Below, one piece after another: positions 12,681 to 24,985 of a stretch of DNA of 64,000 nucleotides; position 1 is the stretch's first letter, and every line of letters begins with the position of its first letter. The DNA lies in NCBI RefSeq assembly GCF_910592395.1, contig NC_088314.1:7874001-7938000 (forward strand). Reading direction: 5' to 3'. The DNA comes from Lineus longissimus (Eukaryota > Nemertea > Pilidiophora > Heteronemertea > Lineidae). A program made the position numbers and the translations under genes. Below the pieces are notes generated by a model. It saw only the letters and a program-made list of their open reading frames with translations, ran no database searches and was not told the DNA's origin.

Positions 12681-13722
12681 TGACAAAGTAACTGTATTTT
12701 GAAACTAAGCAGTCATAACCCTGCTTCACTCAAAAATTCAAATGTTCCCCGAACTGATAGCAACTCTGCTTGTTGGGCCCATCTATCCCCAACATCAGAC
12801 CGCCACAAAAGTGAAGGAAATGGTCTTTTTCGGATCAGATGGTCCACCACCCATAATGACAAATATCGCCCCAGGGATTATCTGGCACCTTTTAACAAGT
12901 TTAGATAAGTCGTCAACTCAATGTCAACACTTCATGTGTGATTCACAGAATGGATTGAATTCTGGGTGGGTGATTTAACAGGCAAGTTTCACCTTATCTC
13001 ATCACTACCCAAGATTCCCTTGGGGGGGGGGGCGCTACTATAGAGATTATACCCTTTGACCTCCCTGGGCTCATCTGTTATCGACCGGGAAGCTGACCTT
13101 CTTTGGTTGCTCGGTGGTGCACTTGGTCAAAGTACCTACGGAAGGCCGCTACATTGGTAACTTCTTGCCTCGACTAGTACTGTGAATTGGGATACAGTTC
13201 GCATAACACCAGCATTCTAGTATACACTGTGGTATGAATTCGGGAAAAATTGTCCATGATAATAGATACATCAGTCTTTCTTATGTAAATGATATAAACA
13301 ATGGTTGTACATGTAACTTCACCCTGGTACAATTAATTATGGTCGCTTAATTACCCGGAGGACATGAAGAATGGAGTTGATTATTGCCCTAATTAATTGC
13401 CATGATATACTGTTGATCTAATAGAACTATGAACTATTTTCTGTTCACCATGTTTTTTAACCGTCACAACATCACCAGTCATAATATTTCATATAGGTCA
13501 ATCGAATACAAACACAGACATTCGAATTCCGATAAGATATCTCGACATAGGCACTCCCCTATCAACCGCTGTCTGCATTTACAATCCGGGTCAAAAGATT
13601 ATCTTTCGACAATTGAGTTAAACCCTGAAAATGTAACATCAGCACACGCAATAATGTTTACTCAGAACTCCAATCAAGACAGGAGCCATCGATAAATTAT
13701 GTACGCAAGAAATTTGGGATTT
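12681..13722. other. Non-coding, nothing recognised
   Basis: Contains a short poly-G tract near 13022. No supported gene. Confidence 0.5.
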
Positions 13723-14222
13723 TGAACTTGCTAAAGCCCGCAGCACACTAGCCGCCAACTTGGGCGACAAGAAACGTTCAGCTGACGCCTCTCGACGCCA
13801 AAGTTGGCGGCCAGCGGATCTCGGTCAGAGCACACCTGCCCAGAATCAGCGTCCAGTAGCGTCTTTTCCGCCACTTTAGGCTGCCATTTTGAAATCATGT
13901 GACATCAAGACGCAAGCTGATTGGCCATAGCCTCGCCGCCGACGCCAAGTCAGGCGGCCATCCGTAGCACACCTGGCTTCTTCTTGCATTCAAACGCGGC
14001 GACACGCGTCAACAATCAAACATGTTAGATATTTGGCGTTTAGTTGCGGCACGTCGCCTTCGCCGACGCCGTTCGTAGCAGACTAGGGATTTTTAAGGCA
14101 TTTAGGACTCTTGCGGCAAAAAAAGTTGGCGGCTAGTGTGCAACGGGCTTAATCAGGACACCTCTCTATTATGGACAGCACTTATCAGTCCTGAGAGTGT
14201 CCTTAATAGAGAGGTTCTAGTG
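13723..14222. mobile_element. Older GAACCTCTCTATTAAGGACAC-type MITE fragment split by 13735-14149
   Basis: Removing the inner MITE and one TAA joins TTTTGAACTTGCTAA to TCAGGACACC, which restores a decayed version of the terminus seen at 27783 and 34606. The right end is GAGAGGTTCTAGTGTA. Confidence 0.5.
13735..14149. mobile_element. Harbinger-like MITE, 415 bp, TAA target duplication
   Basis: The terminal inverted repeats are about 27 bp (AGCCCGCAGCACACTAGCC and its partner GGCTAGTGTGCAACGGGCT), flanked by TAA at 13732-13734 and 14150-14152. The interior is CpG-rich with many GCCGCC/CGACGCC words and no frame. It is inserted inside an older TA-type MITE fragment (13723-14222). Confidence 0.85.
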
Positions 14223-15762
14223 TATATGCAACTTTGTGGAAATTTATATTCAGTTCTAACATAATCACACAATTGGATATTTTCAAATTCAAGTTAAATT
14301 TTCAAATTTTTTAACCAGCAGAGTAGGCCTCTGTAATACTCGATTTGTTTCATACTTACTGGTCTGGAACGAATGGCGTGAGTTACTCCTCCTGACCGAT
14401 GCTTGTCTTACGAATGCCGACATTTTGCATATAGGTTTCGAAATCCAAAATATCAGAATTAAAATGCAATTTCTGTGTCACTCCACAAGGCCCGTATTAT
14501 ATATGACTCAGAAATCAATCACAAGTTATCCAAAATTTCATTTTCATTTTCATTATCCATTCAATAACTGCAAGTGTTTTTTAATGGAAACTAAGCGTAT
14601 ATAATCAATAGATTAATCTGAAACTGCATTGAAGCAGTGAACCAGGAAATGTTCAACTTGACAATGTCCAATTATTCCTGCAGATTCAGACCTGGGAAAT
14701 TCACGGAATTATGTCACAGAATTAATATGAAATGGGTCGCCAGGAAGGCAGCAACATGATAATCTGCTCATGTGTTATCCATTTCCCCGCGCTTATTCCT
14801 ATTAAGAAGTTGCACTTTGAAAACTTTACTTTTAGTCAAAGCTGATCGTCCTTTATAACAATATCTTGCACAATGTGTGTCAACTCATGTGTACATCATC
14901 AAGCAACACTCCGAACTGATTATCACAAATTATTTCGCTCTCGGGTGTGAAAATATTGGGTTTTCCAAAGCAATTATCGGTGTCTTGGGGCCATCTATGA
15001 AAACCTGAAGATATATCCGCAATATATATAACCCACCACTGGCTTCTGAAGACATTCAATGTAACACTTTGAGCCAAATTCTAACAAAGACTTCTATGTA
15101 AACAATGCATCGTCTGCTTGCAGCATTATCATGGCTTCCATGCTCGATGAATCAGGCCGTTTTAATCAAAACTTGCTGAACAAATTTAGAAATCCGAGAT
15201 GTGTTGTTAAATCCACGGTGAAGAGAATTAATCCAAACTTCCACACAAACTCGCTGATGTTATAGAAATTGAGATACCAAGCGAGGATGGGCAGATCAAA
15301 TGAGAGATACACTATAACTATCCATGTACTACTGTATGCTCATAACATACTGTATATCCAGTAGATATCCACATAGGCAATTCAAAAGTTGGTCAAGTTT
15401 ACTCCGAGTGAAATAACTGAATGAAAGTTCCACACCTCTGTACTAAAACTACTCTCGACTCTGCTCGTCATTGAATTGAATGGGCCCTTCACAAAACATG
15501 CCTTCCCTCTGCCATGAGAGTGCAGCGAATGTGTGTGTTAAGGTAGACCATTGAGGCTCACTATGGGGGGTTATCAGAGCATGTACGGAGCGAAATTTGA
15601 CCTCTTCACGTTCAGCGTGTGTTGGAGAATGGGCACTTTACTATCATTGGTGGCATAGAGTAATTGTGGGATTCTTTTAATCGATACGTGGGTTTTGTGA
15701 GTTTGAAATGATTAGGTTTTTTATGGAGCAAGAAAAATTGAAGCATCCAAGAGCTGTTGTAG
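14223..15762. other. Non-coding, nothing recognised
   Basis: Strongly AT-rich; no element boundaries or exons seen. Confidence 0.5.
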
Positions 15763-15835
15763 TGTGGTGGTGTAGCGGATAGAGTGTCAGACTCCTGACC
15801 AAGAAGTTTGGGGTTTGACCCCCTTCCGATCATCC
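15763..15835 (+). mobile_element. tRNA-like sequence, probable SINE head
   Basis: TGTAGCGGATAGAGTG (A-box-like) and GGGGTTTGACCCC (B-box-like) are spaced as in tRNA-derived SINEs. No complete acceptor stem is visible, so it is not a working tRNA gene. Confidence 0.45.
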
Positions 15836-18800
15836 TCGTTCTTTCTAGACCAGACTTCGTAGGTGAAATGATACCCTTTAAACCAACTGCACACAAGCAA
15901 TTTTATGGTAGAGAAGCAATATTAGAGCTGCGATGAGCAATAAAAGATTGTCAGTCTGTCAGTCTGCAGTATTGGTCATCGCTAGGCCTCGCCATATTTT
16001 TGGAACATCGCAGCAACGACCAAGTTAACTATTTTTAGAGAAAAAATCTTCAACACTGTATTTTGATTCCGTCAAACCAACAGTCAAGGGTTAACACCTG
16101 AATCATCAAGCGTCATGCCAGCTGTTGATGATCTTGCACATTATAAATAAACAGTATTTGAATATAAATGTGTACAACCACAAAGATTCATTCAAAGCGA
16201 CATTATCATGAACGGAATCGGAAATCGGCAGCTGTGCACATTTTCATATTTTCTCTTGTGGAACCCTCTGACCTAAATTTCACATTGTCCAGAAGAGCCT
16301 GAAGTACCATCGTGAATGGTCATGTTAGATAACTTAAAAGCCGGTGGCAAAAATGATTATCAATGGCACAAGACTTCATGTGAAGCATCCTTTTGAATGC
16401 TTACAAAAATCAATGTAACCAATTTTTAGATAAATCATTTTTTTAGCGATGCTGCCTGAGAGTAGAGTTCTTGTGATGGTAAGGGTGTACTAGCAGGCAA
16501 GTAATAGTAGGAGGAAACCAGAGTCGACGCAAGGGGAGCATCAGAAGTCTCGTCCGCTTTGGCAAGGCATTTGCGATTGGTGAGAGTTGGAAACCATCAA
16601 ATTGGTTAGTTTTGCACCAGACAAACTGATGAATTAATTATTTTCTTGGCCTATTTCCTGAGGCCTTTGCAGAGTTGATTGCCCTAATTTGGACCCATAA
16701 ACTCCTAAAAGACTGGCAGGGCTAGACAGCATAGGCTATCAGGTCATTTGCTCTTGTCAAGTAGGTAAAAAATTTCATCAGGAGGTCCACAGTTTAACAA
16801 CTTTTTTCCACTTTGTACAGTGGCTATAAAGTCAGCAGCCAGCAGAAGCCCTAGTTACGTTTGTGAGAAAACACATCGATCTGCTTTTGGTACACCCTGT
16901 ACAACATATCAAAACATTGAGAAGGCACAAATCTATGCAAAATCAAAGTATGACGGGCCAATTTCCTCTCACTGCGTGAGATGCCACTTGAGTTTGACCT
17001 ATTACATCCTCGTTAATCAGGCATTCAAGTGCTCCTCTCCTTGCATGTTCCATTACAGACTGGTATGGAAGAGTTGCCTGGCCTTACTTATGCATTTGTG
17101 CATGGCATCCCAGCATGTGTAGATTTAATATGTTCAAGTCCCTTTCTAAATCCCTAAATAAACCCAGCCTGAGCCAAAGCGAGACCTCCTGCCGGCTTGG
17201 AATTTTGGTCAACCAAAATAGAGATCTCAATAAGAACGTCTGGTAGGCCCTCTTGGAATGAACTGCTGTAAAAATATGTTTCTTTTGCAATTTGGCTGGT
17301 TTTGACAAGTGGTCGACTCAATGCTGTAGATTACTATCAAAGCAAAAAGGAAGGAAACAATCTAGACAAAGCCTAGCACTTCACATTAAAGCACAGCTTT
17401 CACTTTTAAACAAACAAGCAGTGTTTTTTTTACTTCCCAACGAACATTCGGGCACAATAACTTTATATCCTTTCAACACAAAACCAAAGATAGCTCTGGA
17501 AACCATCATTTTATTGACTGTAGGCCCGGATCATATGAGCGTAGCAGATGCACATAGTTGACAAAATTCTTCGAGACTGACCATGATTTGTAGGAAATTG
17601 GCGTAAAAACACCTTTTTCTGAGGTGCCCCATTCTTTTCATTAAGACGCCTGGATCAGCCCTCTTTGACAGGCCCTGAACTGACTGCGCTACCAAAGAAG
17701 GGTTAATCCTGATTATACCAAACTCATCCTCCCCATCCCAGACATTCACACTTCCTCATCAATACATCTCAATGAAAGCAACTCGAGTGCCATAGGAATA
17801 AATAAGTTGATAATACAAATCATGCCAACAGCTGATGGTATGAGTAATTACTTATTGGGGACTATGACGGCTGTCCCAGTATGCAAGAATAAATTGATGT
17901 GATGTGTGAGACAGTTGTAGGCCGTTTAAAAGGGCTACATGTGTAGGCGTTCCTCTTGACCGCCAAGGTCAAACTATATATTTAAAGGGAGCTGAAACCA
18001 TGAAATTCTGGACGCGAGGCTTGTGCATGCAACTAAACAAGGACACGAAAGGGCCCCACTCCAGATATGTCATCCTTGCGATACATGTATGGGGACAAAA
18101 TCAGTTTCGAGCTACATTCAAAACATTCAGAGGCATACTGCAGCAGGACGGCCAAGTCAGGCAGGGACGGAATGACATCATCAATAACTAGAGTTCCATT
18201 CAGGCGCAAGGAGGATGGACGAAAACACGCCACCAACAGACAGGAAACTGGCAAACAATATTTCGTCTCAACAAGCCTCTTAGCACAATTACCAAGCTTC
18301 CAGGACATAACCAAAGCGGAACTCACGATTCCGACCATTCTGACGGAACGATTTTATCCAACCAAGATGATGCATGTGCACCTGAACTTATGTCTGCTCA
18401 GCCAAATGAAGTACAGCACTTATCGGAAGTAACATCCATCTAGTACATTGCCTTGTGTAGGACAAAGGATCCCACCTCCCACCCGGTTCATAATCAATTA
18501 TGAGTTAGCGAGAGTTAGAGTGAATGAAATGAAGTATCTTCCCACCCTCCTGAGCCTCAATATTTAGCAGAAACATCTCCACGCCTGTTGGAAAGCTGCA
18601 GTAGTTGAAAAATCTTGGCATACTCCCCAGAAACTAATTTTGTGCTCTGCCGATCAGAGCAAACACTCAAAAACCCAATATTTTGTTGAGTCTTGTCAAT
18701 GGGCTGACAAGTAGGCAAGTTTTCAGCAAAGATAAGATAGATTTTGTATTAGATGTGACAAAATATTAGAGTAAAGTGGCAATTTTAGGCATTAGATTAA

Positions 18801-19690
18801 ACCATTTACAGACTACAGGTTTTTAACTATTTTTACTGCATATAGAGTTTAATGGTGTACTGCCATGAAATTTGGGCTTAGACACCTTCATGCAATAATC
18901 CAGTTTGAATGATCCTCCCAAAAACAATTTCTATCGAAGTCCCCTACAGTAAAAAATTGCCTGTCTGTGGTGCTCTTAAGCAACCACATGAGAGAGTATC
19001 ATGACATTGACACAGAGCCTTAAAACTTTTACACCCAATCCCAGTTCCCGTCAGTCAACGATTCCAATGAAATCAAATAAATTCTATCCTGGTCATAAAC
19101 TTCAGCATACCGATCATATCAACCATCCTGTTAGAAAGTGACATAAAACCTGCCCTGAAGCCTGTAAACTACAACTTGTGTAAAGTACAGGTGAACGCCT
19201 GACAGTTGTAGTGATGGAATTTACCTGCTAGCAAAACCAAAGCACATATTCCAATAATGGAAATTCCTAGAAGGGAAATTGTAGATTGATTTAACACTTT
19301 TCAAGTCGGTAATCGATAGCACTGAAATATGCACATATGACGTCATCAGCAACATGATCGGGATATCGATAGTTTGAAAGTTTGAAACTGTGGGATATAA
19401 GGTAAGGTAGTACAATATAAGCCCTGGTACAATTATATAGCCTTATCAACACTGACTACTGATAGCAACTAGCTACACACCTGACGTCATGGTTTGTCCA
19501 ACATAAATGAACACGGGCTGCATCAAACAGTTAGGCCAAGGTTTGGCCAAGGTTCAAATTCAACCCAAATTTCAAAATAGACATGTTGCGTTGCCTGATC
19601 TGTTTAGGCTCAACTCGTATGAGCCCCAACCCCTCCCGCTCAGATTAGTGGACATGTCCCATCTGTACTTAAAGTTAAAATTTGTATAAT
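15836..19690. other. Non-coding, nothing recognised
   Basis: Frames of up to 121 codons (18067-18432) lack any motif, and overlapping frames on both strands are equally long. No repeats noticed. Confidence 0.5.
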
Positions 19691-19726
19691 ATACGCCCCC
19701 CCCCCCCCCACACACACACACACACG
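19691..19726 (+). repeat. Poly-C followed by (CA)n microsatellite
   Basis: A C run of about 14 is directly followed by about eight CA units. Confidence 0.95.
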
Positions 19727-20700
19727 TGCCATACGCAAAACACAATAATCTAAAGTAACAATAATTTATTTTGACGGTGCAGCCACCTGGCCACTTTGGT
19801 AGAAACAACACAAATTACAATGTAATCAGAGATGATATGGTGCTGCCAGCTGTCCATGATGTTAAGAACTAACATAGGAGTTCCATGCCAGTGAAGACCA
19901 GCCGGTTGCCTGTGTTATTTATTCCGCAGGAAATCACTTCCAGTGAAGACAATAGAGTTGTTGACTATTCTGGACAGTATGAGTCCAAACTGTCAGTGTG
20001 AAATGAAATACATCTGTCACTTCTATGACAGTTTGGCCGTTTGGGATCCTCAAGCCTCAAATAACCAACAACTCAAGTAGAGACCATTCCCCTCGATGTA
20101 AAGGTTCACGATGTTGTATCCATGGAAAGCGTCCAGTTGCTCACCCACATGATCATAAAAACTGGTTCTACAAAACAAGTTAATGCTACTATAGAATCTA
20201 ATGCTACTATAGTAAGGAGACAGAATTAACAGGAAAACCGTGAATAGATTTTCATATCATACACATGATGGCAGATTCAAACACTTAAGCTTGTTTGAGG
20301 TGAATATTTAATATCAAAGCTGTGGTTGATAAAATATGCAAGGGCGTGTTCATCAGCACCTGCTCATGATTTAATAAAAACTTTGGAACATGAAACCAAG
20401 TGGAATAATTTGTGCTAAATAACAGGATGCACATAGCATGCATAGAGAAATTAACCCTCCCTTGGCGGAGAAAAAAACTTTTAGAATAAATTTCTACTGA
20501 ACACAGCACTTTCAAAGGTCTATGCCTTGTGTTAAAAATATAAATTTGTATTCGAATTAGAAAACTTCTGTGTCGTTATTTTGAGAAATTACACAAGTTT
20601 GCCATTACTCTTGTCGCGGCATACAGAGACACGACTGGGGAGAGAAGAACATAGGCATGACTGGCATCGTCGAATCAGTCGGTTTGAAAGGTGAAGACCC
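19727..20700. other. Non-coding, nothing recognised
   Basis: A short direct repeat (AATGCTACTATAG twice near 20182-20215) is the only structure seen. Confidence 0.5.
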
Positions 20701-21265
20701 TCATTGGCCTACACTGCTACAGCTCGCCCACTGGGGATCATTGGCCTACACTGCTACAGCTTGCCCACTGGGGATCATTGGCCTACACTGCTACAGCTCG
20801 CCCACTGGGGATCATTGGCCTACACAGCTACAGCTTGCCCACTGGGGATCATTGGCCTACACTGCTACAGCTCGCCCACTGGGGATCATTGGCCTACACT
20901 GCTACAGCTCGCCCACTGGGGATCATTGGCCTACACTGCTACAGCTTGCCCACTGGGGATCATTGGCCTACACTGCTACAGCTCGCCCACTGGGGATCAT
21001 TGGCCTACACTGCTACAGCTCGCCCACTGGGGATCATTGGCCTACACTGCTACAGCTTGCCCACTGGGGATCATTGGCCTACACTGCTACAGCTTGCCCA
21101 CTGGGGATCATTGGCCTACACTGCTACAGCTTGCCCACTGGGGATCATTGGCCTACACTGCTACAGCTCGCCCACTGGGGATCATTGGCCTACACTGCTA
21201 CAGCTTGCCCACTGGGGATCATTGGCCTACACTGCTACAGCTTGCCCACTGGGGATCATTGCCTG
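20701..21265 (+). repeat. 37-bp minisatellite, 15 units
   Basis: The unit is CATTGGCCTACACTGCTACA followed by GCTCGCCCACTGGGGAT. Units differ almost only at one C/T site (CTCGCCC or CTTGCCC); reading along the array this gives C T C T C C T C C T T T C T T. Unit 4 also has ACAGCT for ACTGCT. Because 37 is not a multiple of 3 and the unit lacks stops, all three forward frames stay open; the long predicted peptides are artefacts. Confidence 0.97.
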
Positions 21266-24200
21266 ACTGGTTCAGGAGATGGCCAGCTGTCATTGGGTTA
21301 ACTGTCATAGGAAACATATCTAGTTGAGGGTTAAAGGTAATCTTTTCTAAGAAACTTCCCATTCCATGGTTCCAGAGCAGACTTAAACCATCAATATCAG
21401 ACTGGATTCGATCAGGTAGATTGAGAAGTAATGACTTGAGATACCGTGGAATATCTGAAACTGGGCTAACAACTGCACAGTGCTACTAGGTTAGTGTGCT
21501 AAAGACGTCAATGATATTTAGTTAGTCTAATCATACCTTTCAGCCTCCCTTACCATGGTGACCTCACACTGTTGATTAAGGTATTTCACTTGCTGTGTTG
21601 ACCTCTATAACTAATTGGAGGTCACCTTACTCTGATGACCTCTTCTTAATCCTTATGGCCGAAGGTCAATCACACTGTGACCTTGAAAATGTCATGACTG
21701 AAAGGTCACGACTTCAACCTAAGTTAAGTCTGCATTATGCAGAATGTGTTAGCAAGTTCACCCAATACACCATTCCCTGGCCAGACTCTAACTCAACATA
21801 GGCCTCGTATATCATGAGAGATGCCAGCTGTTTATACATCTACAATGTACAATCTATAGGACAACGATACATATACCTATGATATCAGATATCTGAATCA
21901 AACAAATATCAGATTCAAACCCAACCAGTTAAACCCACATATCGGATTTGCTTTCAGGATACCAGCACCAGGCGCAGAAATGTTTCCGTTTACAGTGGGG
22001 TCAAAGGTGCCAAGAAAAAAACCCTCAAAATGAGGAGAGTGGGTCGGTCTTTCATATTCTTTGTTCAAGGTCTCAGATAAATTCGACTATGATCACCCAG
22101 GATATTCTGAGGGTCATCACTTGATCTGAAGTAGCACCAATTCTTGCTACTGGATTAATGAAGCTTGTTGTGGAGAGCATATTCCCAATATCCTCGTCCA
22201 AAAACAAGTAACACTCCTCGCCCATTCTTGTTAAGTATCGGCTTCAGTTCTGAGAGGCAGCATATTCGAGATAATGAGTTGCTGATTGCCGATATACACA
22301 TATTTAACATCGAACTTATTGCCAAGGAAGTTCACAGCGGAAATCTAAATGTACTCGATGATTGCTCGGTAAAAAACATCCCCTCAAAACAAATCCTGGC
22401 GGAAATCAAAGTGGGAAACACAGTATACATCATGTGCTCCCATCTAAATCATTCCAGACTTCACTATAATGATTGAAGTCTGAATGTGTCAAGTCAAAAA
22501 CTTGAGGGTCAAGTTGCAAATAGGGATGTCACCAGTGTGGAAAGCGAATTCAGTTCCAAGTATTGCCACTATGTGGCAGCACTGACCAACTCAAAGAATT
22601 GACACGCCTCAATCAAGAGCTGATAACACATGTATTGTAAACACACCTGATCTCATTTTAAGGCGTTCACGCAAATTTAGATATCATGCACTAACATGCA
22701 GCTGCTGACCACATTAGTTTCATTCTCAGTAGTAAAAAAAGAGCATAGTCAAAGTGGGCTAAAAGGCCTACCCAAATGACAGTAGAACACATTTTCTATA
22801 GACCAGGAAGAGATGTTCCTCCTCCTCTGATATAAATAGTGCACAACTTGTCAAACGCTTTTATGATATATAGTTGCAAAACACACCGCCGAACAATGAT
22901 TATTTCTAAATTTGAGGCCACTATATTTATTACAAGATAGAACTGGTGATCAACAACAACACACAATACAATCATTGGGGTCAGATATTTCCATCGACAG
23001 CACATGCCCGGGCATTCAATCACCAATAACTAGGCGGCTATTACGTCCTGAATTAAGACATATCAACGCTATTTTCATTTGCTTGTTTGGGGGGAGATTG
23101 GAAGCCAACTGCTCCGACACAACCTTCAATCAAGAGTCCGTAAATTCTTACACCACAAGCCTGAGATTTTGATAGTGGTTGAGGGTAAAGATGGGATCCA
23201 AAGTTTCAATTCTGGGTTTTTTCAGTTTTAGCCCGAACTGCTTCTACTGAACTTGATATGTTGGGCCGATCACCCAGAATAGGATGACTTAGGAGTGCCA
23301 TCACTATAACCACAGATCAATGCATGAGCACTGACAAGGACTATTGAGGGAGCCAGGGAGCAAATCCGTTTTTGCTCAATTTGCAGATTGATTTAGGTCA
23401 AGAAAGATGTTCTAAAGCCAGAACCTTTATTCTCAGACTATGACCATGAGTTCTAATCACAACTGAATGGCTTTCTCAGGAGTGAGGTCAAGTAGCTAGC
23501 CAAAGATCCTGTTGTAACCTGACTCACAACCTTTCCTTCTCCAAGTCAACATCTGATCCCATTAGCTCAATAATCAGTGTGTGGGCAACAGCAGTAATTA
23601 AAAACGTCCACCTAGGAAGCCAAGAACACCAATATTCAGGAATCACAACCGTGAGGGAGTGTTTCCCACGGAAGTTAGTTCATGGCAGGTCGAAGACCAA
23701 GTACTTTCGGTGTTGGTTTTCTCTGTAAAGCCTCCCACTTGATAAACGGCAGAAAAGTTCTACATGTTCTGTACGTCTGAATACAAATTCTTTAACACAT
23801 CTTGCGGTACAGGACCTCACAAAATATACAGCAGGATAACTGGCCTAACATCTCATTTTCTTGTAGGTGTACATCCATGATTTCCACCTGTTTTCAACCG
23901 TCATTACAAAACAACTCCACAATCAGCATATGTTAAGATCCCTTCACCTGTCTGTTACACTTGGAAACGCTCCATCAATATCCTGCTCCTGAATACTTCT
24001 CCTTCTGATGCTCGCTAAATTCTCGAACGCATTCCTCATTAAGAGTATGGTAACTTATTGTTTTTTTACGAATGCCAGCGGAGACTTCTCTGTTGTACAC
24101 ACAGGGATGAAGGCACACATTTTAACAGAGGAAGGTTCAGAAAATGAAAATGAAAAATGTCATACAGGTACCAACGGTGAACTGAGATAGCCCCAGAGCT

Positions 24201-24696
24201 TTGTACAAAATGAGTAAGGTGTGGCCTTCATCACTCCACTGCACTGCGTGGAGCTGGGCTCAAGCCTTGAGCAAAAGTGGCAAGGCCAGCATTCAAGCAA
24301 TGTCCACACTGCAATACAATTCTCATCCTCTGCCAACACTGGCCACTGCGCCACCGCAGACTACTTTTTTGGTCAAGACAAGGTGACTTCACTTCAGGTA
24401 GAGACTATGACACAGTCACAATCCCAGGCAAGTATTATTGTACTGATACCTTTTTTCGGTGGAAGGCCCAACCTTGAAACCTCACCATTGGTCACCAGCT
24501 TTAAAACAATGCGTCATCACCATCCCCATCAATGGATGACAATGGACAGAGTAAGCCACTCACCTGGAACGATAGAAAGACAGAAGATGTTACAAAAGGG
24601 AGAATATGCTGTGCTGTTTAGGGGCCCAACGACAGACTGGGACATCATGAAAGGAAATAAGTGTGCTTGTATGGTATCAGTTACAGATCTAGCGCC
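21266..24696. other. Non-coding, nothing recognised
   Basis: Only short, unsupported frames; no clear element termini. Confidence 0.5.
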
Positions 24697-24985
24697 ATTG
24701 TAGCACAACCTCCCACAGCACCATTGTAGCACAACCTCCCACAGCACCATTGTGGCACAACCTCCCACAGCACCATTGTAGCACAACCTCCCACAGCACC
24801 ATTGTGGCACAACCTCCCACAGCACCATTGTAGCACAACCTCCCACAGCACCATTGTGGCACAACCTCCCACAGCACCATTGTGGCACAACCTACCACAG
24901 CACCATTGTAGCACAACCTCCCACAGCACCATTGTAGCACAACCTTACCTACCACAGCACCATTGTAGCACAACCTACCACAGCA
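24697..24985 (+). repeat. 26-bp minisatellite, 11 units
   Basis: The unit is CCATTGTAGCACAACCTCCC followed by ACAGCA. Units vary as GTAGC or GTGGC (A A G A G A G G A A A along the array) and CTCCC or CTACC; one unit carries a 5-bp insert. The open frames on both strands come from the repeat and are not genes. Confidence 0.97.

Noticed and set aside
18067-18432. 121-codon plus-strand frame
   Set aside because: An equally long antisense frame overlaps it and neither shows motifs or splice signals.
20657-21327. Three overlapping ~200-residue repetitive proteins on the plus strand
   Set aside because: They are translations of a 37-bp minisatellite in all three frames; the unit lacks stops and its length is not a multiple of three.
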